Counted from the stretch's first letter, positions 42,604 through 55,628 are shown. The stretch is 64,000 bases of DNA from Notospermus geniculatus (GCA_002633025.1 NMRB01000113.1:283555-347554); one strand, 5' to 3'. Notes: generated from the sequence alone by a model not told the origin. Numbers and translations are program-made.

Positions 42604-44654
42604 TATGCCACTGCAGCTACATGCCACAACAGGATTACCTGAGGTTTTCACCAGTTTTGCATGCAAAATTTCCTTCTCTATCAACAACAATATAGCTTTC
42701 AGTGACTTGCAAACTAGAACGACTACTGCTATTAGCACAGCAGACTTGCAGTCTGAGTACCAGTGCTGTTGATGTCATAACTGATAGAGCATCGCTATTG
42801 TTCTAAACAACATGTTCCCTAACATATTGAAAATCCAGTGATACCTATACACACATAAATATGATTTATTATTAGGCTGATAGTAACTACATAGAATTCA
42901 ATACACAGCCCAACTCGTACATAAAATACAATTGCCGACATGCTTGTGTCGCCCACTTGAAGCATTCTATAGCCACTTCATAACTCCTTGACCAGTTTTT
43001 AATACAGTACGATACGAATATACACGAATAATTGGACGTGTTTAACTGAAGCTATGGTTTAGCACGGCAAAGTTATTGTCAGTTTCACCGCTAATCATGT
43101 GCTGTGCTAAGTTACACCTGAAATCAGCTATACAGAGGTGTTTAAGGGCTAGAAAGGATCGCGCAAAAGCTCTTTATCGCAGAGAGGAGATGGAGGGGGA
43201 GGGGTGCAAAAATAACAGACATGCAGAAATATTCGTTCTCCTGTTGTGCCCTCTGGCCTGGTCTCGGATAATTCGTCTCTGAGGAAAATTCGTCCCAGAA
43301 AATTCATCGCCGAGGAATATTTGTCCCCGGAAAATTCATTCCTGGGAAAATTCGTCCCAGGGAAAATACCTCCCCAGGGAAAATTCGTCCCCAGGGAAAA
43401 TTCATGCCCAAAGAAAATTCATGCCCAGGGAAAAATCATCCCCAGGGAAAATTCATCCCCACGGAAAATTCGTCCCCAAAGCATTCAACCCCGGAAAGGC
43501 CCTCTCCAAGAGTGCTACAGTAGGGAACGCTCTTTTAGAGGCAGAATCTGGAGAAGATATTTGAGAGCCTACCACTGCTGAAATCTTCTACATTAGCAAA
43601 AGTTGTATCCAAATTCGAAGTCGGGATGGCAAAGCCATGGGAAACATTTAACTGTCTACCAAACATGACGAAGAATGTGTGAAACCTGACAAACTGGACG
43701 GTGAACACGCAGAATTGGTAAAAAGATGTGTTAGGAAGAAACATGCAGCAGTGAATGAGAGAGAAAACTGACAAGACAAAGTTCCCACGGCAAAGCACCG
43801 ATTGACGTTTCATTAAATACCATCTGGAGGCCCAACAACTTGCATACTGCGCGTGATACTATGATTATCGTGTTGAATGATGTTGACTCTGCCACAGATG
43901 TTGACGCAGAAATCAATAAGTTCGAACGGATAGTTTCATTTTTATCGATCTAAAGTATTACAGATGTTAGATCGGGTGCGAGCCTAATCCTTCAGAGACG
44001 GGAGCGAAATTCATTGCGAGATTTTGATAATTATGGACCCTGATCCAAAATTTCCACTTACCAGAGCCCCGAAATCCAAAATCCAAAATTCAAAATCTCC
44101 TAAATGATCCAATTTCAGGCAGCAATTTCAGAAATGTGACAACTGACACTTAGGAAAGAAGGACTTTGTGCAGGACAACAGGAAAGGCTGTGGTTGTCGG
44201 AAAGTACACATTGAAGAGAAAAAAAAATTGTTTCAAATAATTTGTGCAGAAATTTCAGTAGGACACATTAAATTGAACGCCAGGCCAGTTCACAACCATT
44301 ACGAAAAGCCACCACAAAACATGATTCACCATTACTAATCAAAGGCCTAGGCTTACATCAATTCCACTATCATGACATAGTGCCATTAACACCAATGATA
44401 TACACACAGCTGCAGAAAATGGAAATAGCGAAATGTGCATATGAACACGACATACATACATATATAGAATGATATAAAAATGTATTATATTTAAATAGAA
44501 AGTGCTTACAATAGACCCGACCTACCTAGAACTGGTCGAACTCCGAATACGGTTCCCATCCAAACCATGGGCGGAATTTGAGCCGGGGAGAATTTGAATA
44601 GAGCCGTAACTGTGTGTATAATAAATTGGATATCTTAATCAACGTGTAATTAGT
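42604..44654. other. Intronic stretch with a GGGAAAATTCGTCCCCA array
   Basis: A tandem array of about 15 bp units (GGGAAAATTCGTCCCCA) occupies about 43276-43490. The remainder shows no exon or known repeat. Confidence 0.5.
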
Positions 44655-45440
44655 TTGGGAATGTCCCTTTTAATAACAGAGCAATTAAGTCAGGTGTGTA
44701 AGGAATGTAGGTCAACAGGTGATTGGGGTTTGGTTCTTCAGAAACAGGGGAGAGGGCGACACTGTCTGTGTCAATACTGTTTTGACATCAATGAACTCTG
44801 AACTGAAATTTTAAGTGCAGAACAAACTCAGAATAGAATTTTAAAGATCTGATGTCAGAGGAGGGGCATTTGTTGAGGGCATCGTATGAGACCGTAAGCT
44901 TTGAAAGGCCTACGGAACATGGATGAGGGCATTTAGGGGCGCAATGCATGATGTCGAGAGTGGCAAAGTTTGGCCTCTCCAACAGGATCAAGTGATGAGA
45001 TCTTTCCATTAAAGGATAAAAGATGACTGGTACATAGAACCTCCCTTAATATAACGGTCACTTCTGCCAGGAAACCTCACTATTAAGGACAGTATAGCCT
45101 AGTTGAGTCCTCAATTGGTTACGACTGTTAATTTTGACCTCTGATATGAGGACACCTCTCCACCCATCCCGAGAACATCAGGGGTTGTTAGCGCTTGCTC
45201 TTTTCATCAACGCACCATGTGCAGTGACAGCAAGTGCTAAGAACTCCTGATGTTCTCAGGATGTCTCCACCTCTCCACCTATTCAACCGTCTGCACCTTA
45301 GCATTTTTTGGGGCATCGTCATTAAGTTTGTAGATGTCCACTCAGAGTAGCCCAAAGTTAACCATGGCTACAGATGGCTCTCAAAAGAATGATGATGATG
45401 AAGAACAGTAGGCCACCTGGCAAGTTCGATGTATCCTCTA

Positions 45441-45985
45441 TTTCGTACACTCCTTTCGCAGTGTCTTCTCACTCATACCTATCGTTCATAGACACTGCTT
45501 ACAATGGCCCGATCCCCGCCGATTTACCACTAGAGGGCGTTTGCGTAACTAACGAAATACATGAAACATTTTCTGATTGGTTCACTGTCAGCGTCCTTGA
45601 CAACCACGGCAGACTGGTCACTCGTCGGAAAGCATTTTATATGGGACAGTTGCATTATGACGTAGCACGACTAGTCTACAACAACAGCAATGGCTGCCCC
45701 CCGCCGTGTCCAGTATGCAGTGTCACTTTGCACTTTTCAGTGTTTAGCTCGTGCCTTTTTTGTTTTGAAACATCGCTAAAGAAGTGGATAACGAGATTAT
45801 TTTGTTTGTAGTGATTGATCTTGTTGAACAGGCCGAAGCTGGGAGCAACGCCGGCGCTGTTTCCCGCGCTATTTGGCCGCTGACTAGTGCTGCCACCATG
45901 CGGTAAATCGGCGGGGATCGGGCCATTGTAAGCAGTGTCTATGAACGATAGGTACGAGTGAGAAGACACTGCGAAAGGAGTGTAC
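45441..45985. repeat. Inverted repeat with 88-bp arms and about 370-bp loop
   Basis: Left arm 45441-45528 and right arm 45899-45985 are almost exact reverse complements (GACACTGCTTACAATGGCCC on one, its complement on the other). The matching open frames on both strands are shadows. It is absent from the equivalent place in block copy 2. Confidence 0.8.
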
Positions 45986-46559
45986 TATTTCGAGGTTCCA
46001 CTAACTATGCATGCACAGTCCAAAGCACAGTAGACGAACCATACATTTTAAACCCGGCGTGGTCTATCAGAACTTCGACTTGCAAGAGGGCTGTATGACT
46101 GATTGACATCAACCTCTTCCGATGGCAAATGACGTCGTCACGCAAATGACCTCCGTGTCACGACCTCTGTGACACTCACCATGTGACATGACAAGACCCT
46201 ATCCTGAATGAAAGCAAACCTACTCTGATGTAAACATCATCTAAACTCCTGAAATAATGCCAATTAGCGCAGAGAGAATCTGGGCAAAACTGTCGCGTGC
46301 GATACCCGTCCCCATTAGAGATGACCAATTACATCCATCGTGTCCAAAGATGGCTGTCTCTCTCGTTGTCATGACGCGCCATCGCCTGTCACTCAGTTGA
46401 GATTCGTCCTCACGTAATCAATCTCAGACGAGCTGATTAAGTCGCCCAATTAGATTAACCCCTTCAGTGCACAACATCGGGACATGATTGCGGAACAACC
46501 AGGGTTCTGTGGCTCAAATCCCAAAATCAAAGTCGTTCTCTCGCCACCGGCCATCTTAA

Positions 46560-47360
46560 AGCCTAGGGTACATCGGCCTTGCGACTGGAAGCAACTACCG
46601 GCAATGGCGTTTCCGGCAACTACCTGGAACCAGCAGCAACTGATCAGATGCTCAAACAGGCCGATGTAGGCGCACCGGCAATGCTATTGCCGACCGTTGT
46701 CGCTAGTTCCAGACAGTTGCTCATGTTCTACTCATTGCCAACGGTCGCTCCTAGTCGTCTTCAGTCGCTTCCGATGTACGCGCGCTGGCAACCAATTTCA
46801 TAGTTTGTGGAGCACACCTGGTCACGTGAATGTTTATCACATGACTCTCGAGTGGTCCAATCAGAAGACATCGACAACAGCATTCAGTACCATTGCCTGT
46901 CCGATGTGCACGCTCCAGATTGAAGACTTGTTGCCGCAGTGACCTGTCGTGCGCGGAACACGTACATCGATAGCGACTGTTGCATTCAGCTGCTTCCAGT
47001 CGCAAGGCCGGTGTGGTGAACTGGTCCTGTGCATTCTCTATGGAAACACTTGGTTACCATGCGCGTGTACGTCACATGGTTGGTGAATGCACGGGATTGG
47101 TCTCCGCGTCACTTGTTCTACGTCATGGGTCTCAGACACTGTAGGAATCCAACACTGAAGACGCGTTGTGCCGTTCCTGACGTCACTGACGTGGGCGCGT
47201 CACTCGGAGACTTTTGGATTAGAGACGTGAGCGTGGAGACCTGTATGATTGAGACGCCGCTATTAAAAGTTGACGAAATAAACGCCCGTTAATTTAAGAG
47301 ATTCAACACAGAATTAGTTGGAGTCGAGTTCTTTACACCGACATATGCTAGGCTTAAGAA
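46560..47360. repeat. Palindromic MITE with an inner insertion
   Basis: It is a TAGGGTACATCGGCCTTGCG element. The intact form is at 57431-57932. In this copy about 325 bp (47014-47338) interrupt the right end, with imperfect ends GTGTGGTGAACTGG and GAGTTCTTTACAC. Confidence 0.75.
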
Positions 47361-47714
47361 TCACCCAATCGTGACGGCACCCTCTTATTGCCAAACCATC
47401 AAACCCTAATGTAACACGATCTGCTACATTAACAAATTAATTAGCGCTGATTAACGAACCCTGAGCATTATCAATATGACAGCTCTTTGACCTTATCATG
47501 GTACTAAACTAATTACAGCTGAAGCGGGGAAGCTGGGGATGTGGGTGACAGCCCGTGACAAATCCAGTTCTCTTGGCTTCACTCAGTTCAACGAAGCGAG
47601 GAAGATCGGTAGTAGATTTATCGCGAATTTGACCGGTTTATCGCGGCGATGGCAGTCGTCTGCATGAACTGCTGATGAACGCACCTGGTCAACCATGTCT
47701 GATGTACCACATGG

Positions 47715-47999
47715 GGTATATTCGAATCCCCGTTCTTGACAACACTCGTGCTGACCCAGTTCATGTAGATGTTGACTCAACTAGAGAACGGCAGTTTCGA
47801 ACGCCGAGAACCCAACCCGAGTCGGGCCAAGAACGTGTTCTTCTGAACCCTCCGATGAGTGGGGAGTGAGAAGAACACGTTCTTGGCCCGACTCGGGTTG
47901 CTTTCTTGGTATTCCAGACTGCCGTTCTCGAGTTGAGTCAGCAAGTACATGAACTGGATCAGTGCAAGTGTTGTCAAGAACAAGGATTCGAATACGCCC
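47715..47999. repeat. Palindrome family P280, copy b
   Basis: Same arms as copy a (TTCGAATCCCCGTTCTTGAC and its complement). The paired copy in block 2 is at 58292. Confidence 0.85.
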
Positions 48000-48440
48000 A
48001 GGTCATGTACCTTGACATGTACTTTACTTCAGTGGTTCCAACTTCGGCCTCCAGGGCCCATATCCATAAAACCTTGCTAGGCTTATTTACTTGCTAAAGT
48101 GCCCAGTTTTTACAGGCCAATGTACACAACTAGCAACCAACTAAGCTAACAAGCTGTTACCAGTAATGCGCCCAGGACTCTGCAAAATCCATCTGCTAAA
48201 CTATTCCTGAGTACCCTGGACGCACCCACACAGCAGTTTACGATGATTGTTGTCCCGGAACTTTTTCATCCCAAACTCAACCATAAACAAGTTTGGTCCA
48301 CCATGTCAACGACAGCCAGTAAAATTATTACAAGCACGACAATTCATTACACTTCCAGCTAATCAATCCTGCAAAAAACCACCATCTCCACCTCAGAATA
48401 CAGATCGCAGGCAGACCAGAGGGCAAATACTGATTCCTAA

Positions 48441-48587
48441 TCATTCTCTTGGTCTGGTGTTGGCATAAATCTTGATCTGTGCATACTGATTGAGTGGCAG
48501 GCTTTCGTCACGGCCATATCTGATATAATATGCACGAGGTGAAGTTGCTTGGGATGACTGACTCCCGTCGGTGGAGGACACGAAGGA
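48441..48587 (-). CDS. Possible exon, uncertain
   Basis: After an acceptor-like TCTGTTCAG, the minus strand has 48 open codons, SFVSSTDGSQSSQATSPRAY then YIRYGRDESLPLNQ, to a TGA. The block-2 copy (59057-59203) keeps the frame with one synonymous and one Val-to-Met change. There is no good donor before the stop (GTATGC after LPLNQ is possible) and no similarity that I recognise. Confidence 0.25.
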   Translation of the reverse strand, partial: SFVSSTDGSQSSQATSPRAYYIRYGRDESLPLNQYAQIKIYANTRPRE

Positions 48588-48742
48588 CTGAACAGAACAG
48601 ACTTTGGGAAGAGGCAAGTTATGTGTCCTGCACAGGGACAACAGAAACATAGTGCATCTGCCTGATTTGGAACCTGTGACCCTTTTGTTAGGAGCTTGGT
48701 ACCACATGGAACACTCCCGTCAATTCATGCTGAGTTTGCTAT

Positions 48743-49363
48743 GCCAGAGCCAAAAGGTTCAGTGCTCAACTTGCCACAGGAGCCGAAAGGTTCAATGTTC
48801 GAACTTGCCACAGGAGCCAAAAGGTTCAGTGCTGGAACTTGCCACAGGAGCCAAAAGGTTCAGTGCTCGAACTTGCCACAGGAGCCAAAAGGTTCAGTGC
48901 TTGAACTTGCCACAGGAGCCAATAGGTTCAGTGCTCAACTTGCCACAGGAGCCGAAAGGTTCAGTGCTTGAACTTGACATAGGGGCCAAAGGGTTCAGTG
49001 ATTGAACTTGCCACAGGAGCCAAACGATTCAGTGCTTGAACTTTGCACAGGAGCCAAAAGGTTCAGTGCTTGAACTTGCCACAGGAGTCGGAAGGTTCAG
49101 TGCTCAAACTTGCCACAGGAGCCAAAAGGTCCAGTGCTCGAACTCTGCACAGGGGCCAAAAGGTTCAGTGCTCGAACTTGGCACAGGAGCCAAAAGGTTG
49201 AGTTCTCAAACCTGCCACAGGAGCCAAAAGGTTCAGTGTTCGAACTTGCCACAGGAGCCAAAAGGTTCGGTGCTCAAACTTGCCACAGAAGCCAACAAAA
49301 GGTTCACTGCCTGAACTTGAAACAGGAGTCAAAAGGTTGAGTTCTCAAACTTGCCACAGTTCT
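48743..49363. repeat. 34-bp minisatellite, copy 1
   Basis: Units of GCCACAGGAGCCAAAAGGTT plus CAGTGCTCGAACTT, about 18 copies. Since 34 is not a multiple of three and the unit lacks stops, several plus-strand frames stay open; these are not genes. Confidence 0.9.
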
Positions 49364-49755
49364 TGTCTGTAGCATTTAAAGCCAGAGATTGATGGAAATC
49401 TGGTGACCCACAGAATTCCAGTGGGAACCCCTCCATTATAATCGTCCAATAAATCCTTATCTACAAAACCACATAGCCGTAAAATTCAACCTCTTGTCCC
49501 TCCTAGATTCAAATTGCGGGACACCACAAGTTTATGAAGTCTGGATATATATCTTTGTCACCGGATCGGATGATGAATGGACATAATGGACGGTGTTCTG
49601 TGTAACTCATCATTTCCAAACAGTGTGCTGGGGGCAGATAAACGCCTGCCACGATTTATGAGACACTGGTGGAAATATCGGACATCAAAACACAAACGAT
49701 CTGGTCCCATGCCAAGAAGGAATATATCTAGCAGCAATTTTGGGGATTTTGTGCG

Positions 49756-50167
49756 GTGGAACTTATTTAAACACCTGTGCCAGGAGGACACCTCTGTTTT
49801 CAATTCGGGACAGCATGGGTATATTTAAATCCCTGCTCTTGACAACACTCGTGCTGACAGACCCAGTTCATGTAGTTGTTGACTCAACTCGAGAACGGCA
49901 GTCTCGAACGCCAAGAACACATCCCGAGTCGGGCCAAGAACATTTTCTTCTCACTCCCAACTCAGTGGAGGGTTGACAAGAACACGTTCTTGGCCCGACA
50001 TGGGTTGTGTTCTCGGCATTCGAGACTGCTGTTCTTGAGTTGAGTCAACAACTACATGAACTGGGTCAGCACGAGTGTTGTCAAGAGCAGGGATTTAAAT
50101 ACACCCATGCTGTCCCGAATTGAGAACAGAGGTGTCCTCCTGGCAGAGGTGTTTAAATAAGTTCCAC
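49756..50167. repeat. Palindrome family P280, copy c, with extended 200-bp arms
   Basis: Here the palindrome reaches beyond the element: flanking GGAACTTATTTAAACACCT and GACACCTCTGTT on the left reappear inverted on the right. The block-2 partner (60271-60554) has this flank on one side only. Confidence 0.85.
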
Positions 50168-50807
50168 ATGAACTGGATCAGCACGAGTGTTGTCAAGAAC
50201 GGGGATTCGAATACACCCCATCAGTCTGAAAGGTTTCCTGAAGAGAGAGGTGTCACTGTATTTCAATTACATTATTCTGAAAACGAGCAACGTCTGTTTT
50301 CACATGTTTCAGGACTCGAACTCGGTGAATATCTGCAAAACCAGGACTGTGGTTGTAAAACACAACTGTTTATCTTTAAGCTTTGTCATTTGAAAATCTT
50401 CCGGATAAATCATGATCCTCTCTAATGTGCCGTGGTGAGGAGGTGCAAAAAGGGGAAATGTAATCACAGCTTTCTCCCACGGCATCCGAAATCCGCTTAT
50501 CTCATTTTCGTTTGAAAAAGACGAACAAAACAGCGCGGTTCGGATTTCTTGGCAAAATAGCACGATCTTTTAGAAGCAGAAGAACCGAAATAACGGTGTC
50601 AAAATCCTGATTAACTTCCTGGTCTGTTTTCAACGTAATTGAATCAAATGCAAACATCGTCTTTTCTGGTAAAATGGTGAGATTAGATTTTAATGGAGGA
50701 AGGATAACGTGAACTGTGAGACTTCAGGAACTCGTCGAGAATGATTTGAACCGCAAATGCTGTGCAGAGATTTTGTGGTGAAAGTTGAGTTACGCGTTTG
50801 CTAGATT

Positions 50808-51264
50808 TTAAGCCAGGAGGACATCGCACTTGCGACTGGAAATAACTGATCTGATCAGTTGTTGGTGCAAATTCAGCAACTCAGTAAAATTTGGAGGATC
50901 CAATCAGTCATTTCCAGACCGCATACATCGCACTTGTGACTGGCAGCAACTCAGGAAACATCTGGGGCGTTGAGACTCGACGAGACTCGGTTTCGTTCAG
51001 AAAACTGGCGCTGATCAGTCGCAAGCCTGCGTACATTGTAGCGACTGAACGAAACTGGGTACAACAAATCGCTAGAATGTTTAACATGTGCAACTAGTGG
51101 CGACTGGCAAAATCTCAGTTTCAGCGAGCCGCAAGGGTGCGTACATCGACCCTTTCTGGCGACTGATCAGTCACCTCCAGTTCCAGCTAGATCCTCCCAG
51201 TCGCCAGGTAGCTCAGTGGCAACTAGTTGTCTCCAGTCGTAAATGTGATGTACACTAGGGTTTA
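50808..51264. repeat. Palindromic MITE, TTGCGACTGG family, only in block copy 1
   Basis: TAAGCCAGGAGGACATCGCA to GATGTACACTAGGGTTTA. Block copy 2 (about 61110) lacks it. Confidence 0.75.
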
Positions 51265-51915
51265 GATGATATGGAGTCAGACATTATTATTCTTCTGAAA
51301 CGGAAATGACACAACGCTGCCCTGGTGGCAACCTGAAAATTATATTTACCTTGTTTTCCCGGATGGCGATTTTTTCAGAGTCTGAAAAGATACAAAAAAC
51401 AGAAACTTATCAAAACTGTCAGAAGCAGAAGGCAGCCAAAACTAATTATCATGGAGTGATCGCCAATAAAGGTAGACAGAGCTATCATTAAATCTTGATG
51501 TCAAGGCGGATGTGGTAATTGGTGAGATGATGATATCAAGATTTCACAGAAATATGAAATTCTTCACCGCAATACTAAAGGGGGATCATTTCTTCATCAG
51601 CAGCTTTTGGTAACCATGGTTTCAGTAGTTGCATCGACTTTTCAGTTCACCAGGGCAAAACGAGACACCCCTTGTCTTCGTGGGCACATCAGGGTCTTCA
51701 AAAGCGATCATGACATTTTGACGTCCTTCACAAATGTCTTATGATCACCAGAGTCGGGTATCAGTGACAATGCGTGTGCAGTTCCCCCTCCCCACCATCT
51801 TGATATGTCAAGGCCCCTTTGCCCTTCGACTATGCTCCCATCACATTGAGCGAGAGTAGGAGTGATAGGAATGCTTGTCAGGGCAAGATGTCCCCCCCAC
51901 AAAATCCCTTCATTT

Positions 51916-52217
51916 NNNNNNNNNNNNNNNNNNNNNNNNNNNNNNNNNNNNNNNNNNNNNNNNNNNNNNNNNNNNNNNNNNNNNNNNNNNNNNNNNNNNN
52001 NNNNNNNNNNNNNNNNNNNNNNNNNNNNNNNNNNNNNNNNNNNNNNNNNNNNNNNNNNNNNNNNNNNNNNNNNNNNNNNNNNNNNNNNNNNNNNNNNNNN
52101 NNNNNNNNNNNNNNNNNNNNNNNNNNNNNNNNNNNNNNNNNNNNNNNNNNNNNNNNNNNNNNNNNNNNNNNNNNNNNNNNNNNNNNNNNNNNNNNNNNNN
52201 NNNNNNNNNNNNNNNNN
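51916..52217. other. Assembly gap of 302 N
   Basis: Unsequenced. The frames spanning it are artefacts. Confidence 0.99.
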
Positions 52218-52508
52218 TTAGCATCAGCCAATCAAATCGCTTACTTGCTTTGATTTCCGCCGTGGCGTATCGTTCCTAATCATTCATCTATATCATTAGT
52301 TTGTCTTTATTACACGGCCAATGATAGCTCGGGTATTTACGGCGAAGACAATCACAATGTTATCCATCATTTTCAGCTTTCAATTCCTGCCGTTTAGGAC
52401 TTAAGGCGAAGATGAATCATATTTATTTTGCGTGGCTTGGGACAATTCTTCAAACTTTAACCCCATCTTCCCGATATCAAGAGTTCCGTATGCATTCCAC
52501 TATCAGAT

Positions 52509-52801
52509 AGGACATACGGTTAGAGGACAATTCTTTCCCGGACAATTTGTCCCCGGACAATTAATCCCCAGACAATTCGTCCTGTAGGACATTTTGTCGC
52601 TGGACAATTCGTCCCCTAGGGCAATTCGTCCCCGGCAATTCGTCCAGAGACGACTTGTCTCGGGACGAATTCTTCATGGGGACAAATTGTCCTATGGGAC
52701 AAGTTGCCCAGGGACGAATTGTCTGGGGATGAATTGTCCATGGGGACGAATTGTCTGGGGACGAATTGTCTGGGGATGAATTGTCCTACAGGACATACAG
52801 G
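52509..52801. repeat. Fold-back array of GGACAATTCGTCC units, copy 1
   Basis: Left half: tandem GGACAATTCGTCCCCG-type units. Right half: the same in reverse complement (GGGGACGAATTGTC). It ends with AGGACATAC at both borders. Copy 2 is at 63458-63701. Confidence 0.85.
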
Positions 52802-52852
52802 TGCTCAGAACATTCCGAAGTTCATTTTGACAAAGTATTAAGCTGTTAAAGT

Positions 52853-53841
52853 GTCACCACAGCAACTGTTTCAAACCACCCAATAAAACAATAACAGCAT
52901 CTGTCGTACCCTCCCCGGGCTAGACTCTCCAACAAATTCTTCGTTGCCATGCCAGCCACAATCTGTAAAATCCTCCAAAGACGTTCTTTGCTCTAGCTAG
53001 AAGACAATCTCATTGATCCCGGAGATGATGAACAATATTTTATTGTTTTTCACAAAAGGAATGTTGTTTTAACCTAATGGGGGATGATAAAGGATGAGGA
53101 TGACTTTATCTTTAAGAAGCAGAAGTTTGCTTCCTTAAGGCGTAATCTTACATGCTCATGCATTTACTTCTGCAGAGGCATTTTCCTTGTGCCGAAAGCC
53201 TAGCATACATCGCCAGTTGCGACTGGAAGCCACTGAACACAACAGTCGCTTTCGATGTACGTGTCCCGCACACATCGGTTATGACAGGTCATTGTGGCAA
53301 CAAGTGGCACAATCCAGTCTTCAATCTGGAGTGCGCACATTGGACAGGCAATGGTACTGAATGCTACACGGAAGTTGTCGATGTCTTCCGATCGGACCAC
53401 TCGGGATTCCGTCACATGACCAGGTGTGCTCCACAAACAAAGGAAATTCATTGCTGGGCGCGCACATCGAAAGCGACTGAAGAGAACTAGAAGCAACGGT
53501 CGGCAACGAGTAACTGGCTGAGCAACTGGCTAGAACTAGTGGCAACAGTCAGCAATAGCATTGCCGGTGCACGTACATCCGCCTGTTTGAGCATCTGACC
53601 AGTTGCTGCCATTTCCAGCCAGTCGCCCACCGTTGCCAGAAACGCCACTGCCGGTAGTTGCTTCCAGTCGCAAGGTCAATGTGCGCTAGGCTTATCCTTT
53701 CATCGTGCTTTCGGGATGAGACTGAGGTAAAACCAGTCAGATGCACAAGTCCTGCAGAAGTTGCAAGTAAGGTAGGCCCACTACTTGGCAAGGTGGACCA
53801 AGGTTTCATACGTTAGGTGAGATCATTTGAATAAAACTTAC
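52853..53841. other. Intron, single-copy region with one MITE
   Basis: The MITE at 53196-53694 (GCCTAGCATACATCGCC to TGTGCGCTAGGC) belongs to the TTGCGACTGG family. The rest shows nothing recognised. Confidence 0.6.
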
Positions 53842-53935
53842 ATTTCGTTTTGAGTCCAAAGGTGATTGTGATGACGACGAGTCATCTGGATGGTATGGAG
53901 AGAGTGGTGAATGAGAGGCGGATTTCTCGATTGAC
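53842..53935 (-). CDS. PLEKHA5/6/7-like: PLEKHA-like linker exon upstream of the PH domain
   Basis: Acceptor CCACTGCAG and consensus donor GTAAGT enclose 94 nt (one base plus 31 codons, ending in phase 0). It encodes SIEKSASHSPLSPYHPDD, then SSSSQSPLDSKRN. In PLEKHA5/6/7 proteins the segment just before the PH domain is Ser-rich and reaches K-R-N-P before G-W-L-Y-K-Q, and this exon ends in SKRN. The next exon, about 40 nt carrying the first PH strand, was not found; it may lie in the gap at 51916-52217. Assignment to this gene rests on strand, order, phase and that ending. Confidence 0.65.
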
Positions 53936-55628
53936 CTGCAGTGGAAAAAAACTTGGATTAGTGCATGCCTGGATAACCTGATGACTAGTAAAAGCGGGGA
54001 ATGACGAGCCTGAAGCAATCATACGAATGGCCCCTTGGGTGCGAGAAGATTAGATCCGGTTGAGTACCAACCCACACAAAATAAAATACACCGCATAATG
54101 AACACTAGGATGAAGTTTCAGTGAAAATGCAATACCACGGAACTGTAATTGAGAAGCAAGTCACGAAGTTGTGAGTTTCTGAACATGGCTATCAGACAAC
54201 CATTTCAATTAAGACGGACAAATTGCAAATGAACAACTCTTAACTGATTGGTAGTTAAAAGTCTTCATTATGTTTGTATCGTCTTATTGTACTCCAAGTG
54301 CTGTCAAAATTGCCAGATACTTTAGCAATGAGTGCAATTATCAGACTTCAAAGATTGTGGAGAAACCATGACAAGCAATAGACCGTTCTCAAATTGACGT
54401 AAATGACAAAGATTTGCGCACTTCCGCCGAAATCTCAACCACAACCTTGATCTGAAGCTGAATGACGTAGACAACCCCCATGACAGTGACTTCAAAGACG
54501 TTGCGTCAGAGTCTACCATTGGTGAATCATGGACTGCGTCACGTCAGCCAGTTTCAGATTGAGGTTGTGGTTGCCATTTCGGCGGAAGTGTGCAGATATA
54601 TTAATTCGAGAATTGTCTATAGGTGGCTATCACATCATTCACATTGACAAGCTTGGAAAGTGGCCACTCTCATCACTCATCACACTACACTCAGAGACAT
54701 AATCAAAATCACAGCACTTTTCAGCAATCTAGTAGAGTTGCCAAACAAGATAGAAGCAGTGGCAGCCATCTTGTATACGGTCACACATGCTGCTTAACAG
54801 TCACTCTTATTTGGCACAACATTCACCGGTAATGAGACAGAGAGCAATCAAGATGGCTGTTGTAACTTCGAAAACAAACTCACGGCCGTCGCCTTCTTGG
54901 TCATTCAACACAACAGGCCAACAATCCGGAAGAAGATTGAAGAGCCCTCTGGCCTTGACTCATCGAACCAGCACAGGCCAGACTAGTCACCAAACCTCGG
55001 CCCCTGGTGTTTATCCAAGCCAGTACACACTGTAGATTAGTGTCAATGATGAATGATAGATGGCGAGACAATAGTTCTAACGTTGTAGCCATTTAAATGA
55101 CACTCGAAGATTTCACCCGGCGACCGGGTGATACGTACAGTGGTCAGTGGAATTTTCACCCGGTGGCCGGGTGATACGTATCGAAAGGGTTAACAGTCAC
55201 TCTTATTTGGCACAACATTCACCGGTAATGAGACAGAGAGCAATCAAGATGGCTGTTGTGGCGGCCATATTGGAAGTCAGTTACTCTATACCTGTACAGC
55301 AGACTCGTCAAAGAAAATGTGTCAATTTGAGTTATCATCCTGGAACCACATCTAAGATGGTGGCCATGGCAGCCATATTGGAAATCTGACAAGATTCAGT
55401 AGGCAAATGACACCATTCCATCTATCACGAACTCCAAAAACTCGCCACAGGAAAACAGATACATCTTGAATTAATGCACCCGAATGCTGGGAGGAGTTTA
55501 TTCAGCCATGACAAAATCATCCCATCCTCTGGCACGGCGGGATAAACGTCTATTAAATAGATTGAAAACAGGATATTTAGATCAAACTAATAGCTTCTAA
55601 TGTGGTGTATGTCATTCCATCATGTAAT
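53936..55628. other. Intron or upstream region with repeats
   Basis: An inverted repeat at 54380-54622 has arms with CACTTCCGCCGAAATCTCAA and its complement. A 65-bp direct repeat (ACTCTTATTTGGCACAACAT) occurs at about 54800 and 55199. A short TTTCACCCGG...GGTGATACGTA repeat lies at 55116-55190. No exon was seen. Confidence 0.55.

Larger units (their letters stand above)
44655..52852. repeat. 8-kb duplicated block, copy 1
   Basis: From GGGAATGTCCCTTTTAATAA on, it matches 55629-63752 throughout, with differences due mainly to MITE insertions. It contains an N gap at 51916-52217. No exon in it could be assigned with confidence. Confidence 0.85.

Noticed and set aside
45374-45811. 145-codon plus-strand frame and its minus partner at 45676-45969
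   Set aside because: They lie in the arms and loop of an inverted repeat and share the arm peptide, as expected for a palindrome.
47029-47292. 87-codon plus-strand frame with protein-like composition
   Set aside because: It lies wholly within an insertion that is absent from block copy 2, with no splice context or similarity recognised.
51819-52279. Open frames of 100-140 codons made almost entirely of X
   Set aside because: They span the 302-N gap; the same applies to 62132-62998 across the 658-N gap.
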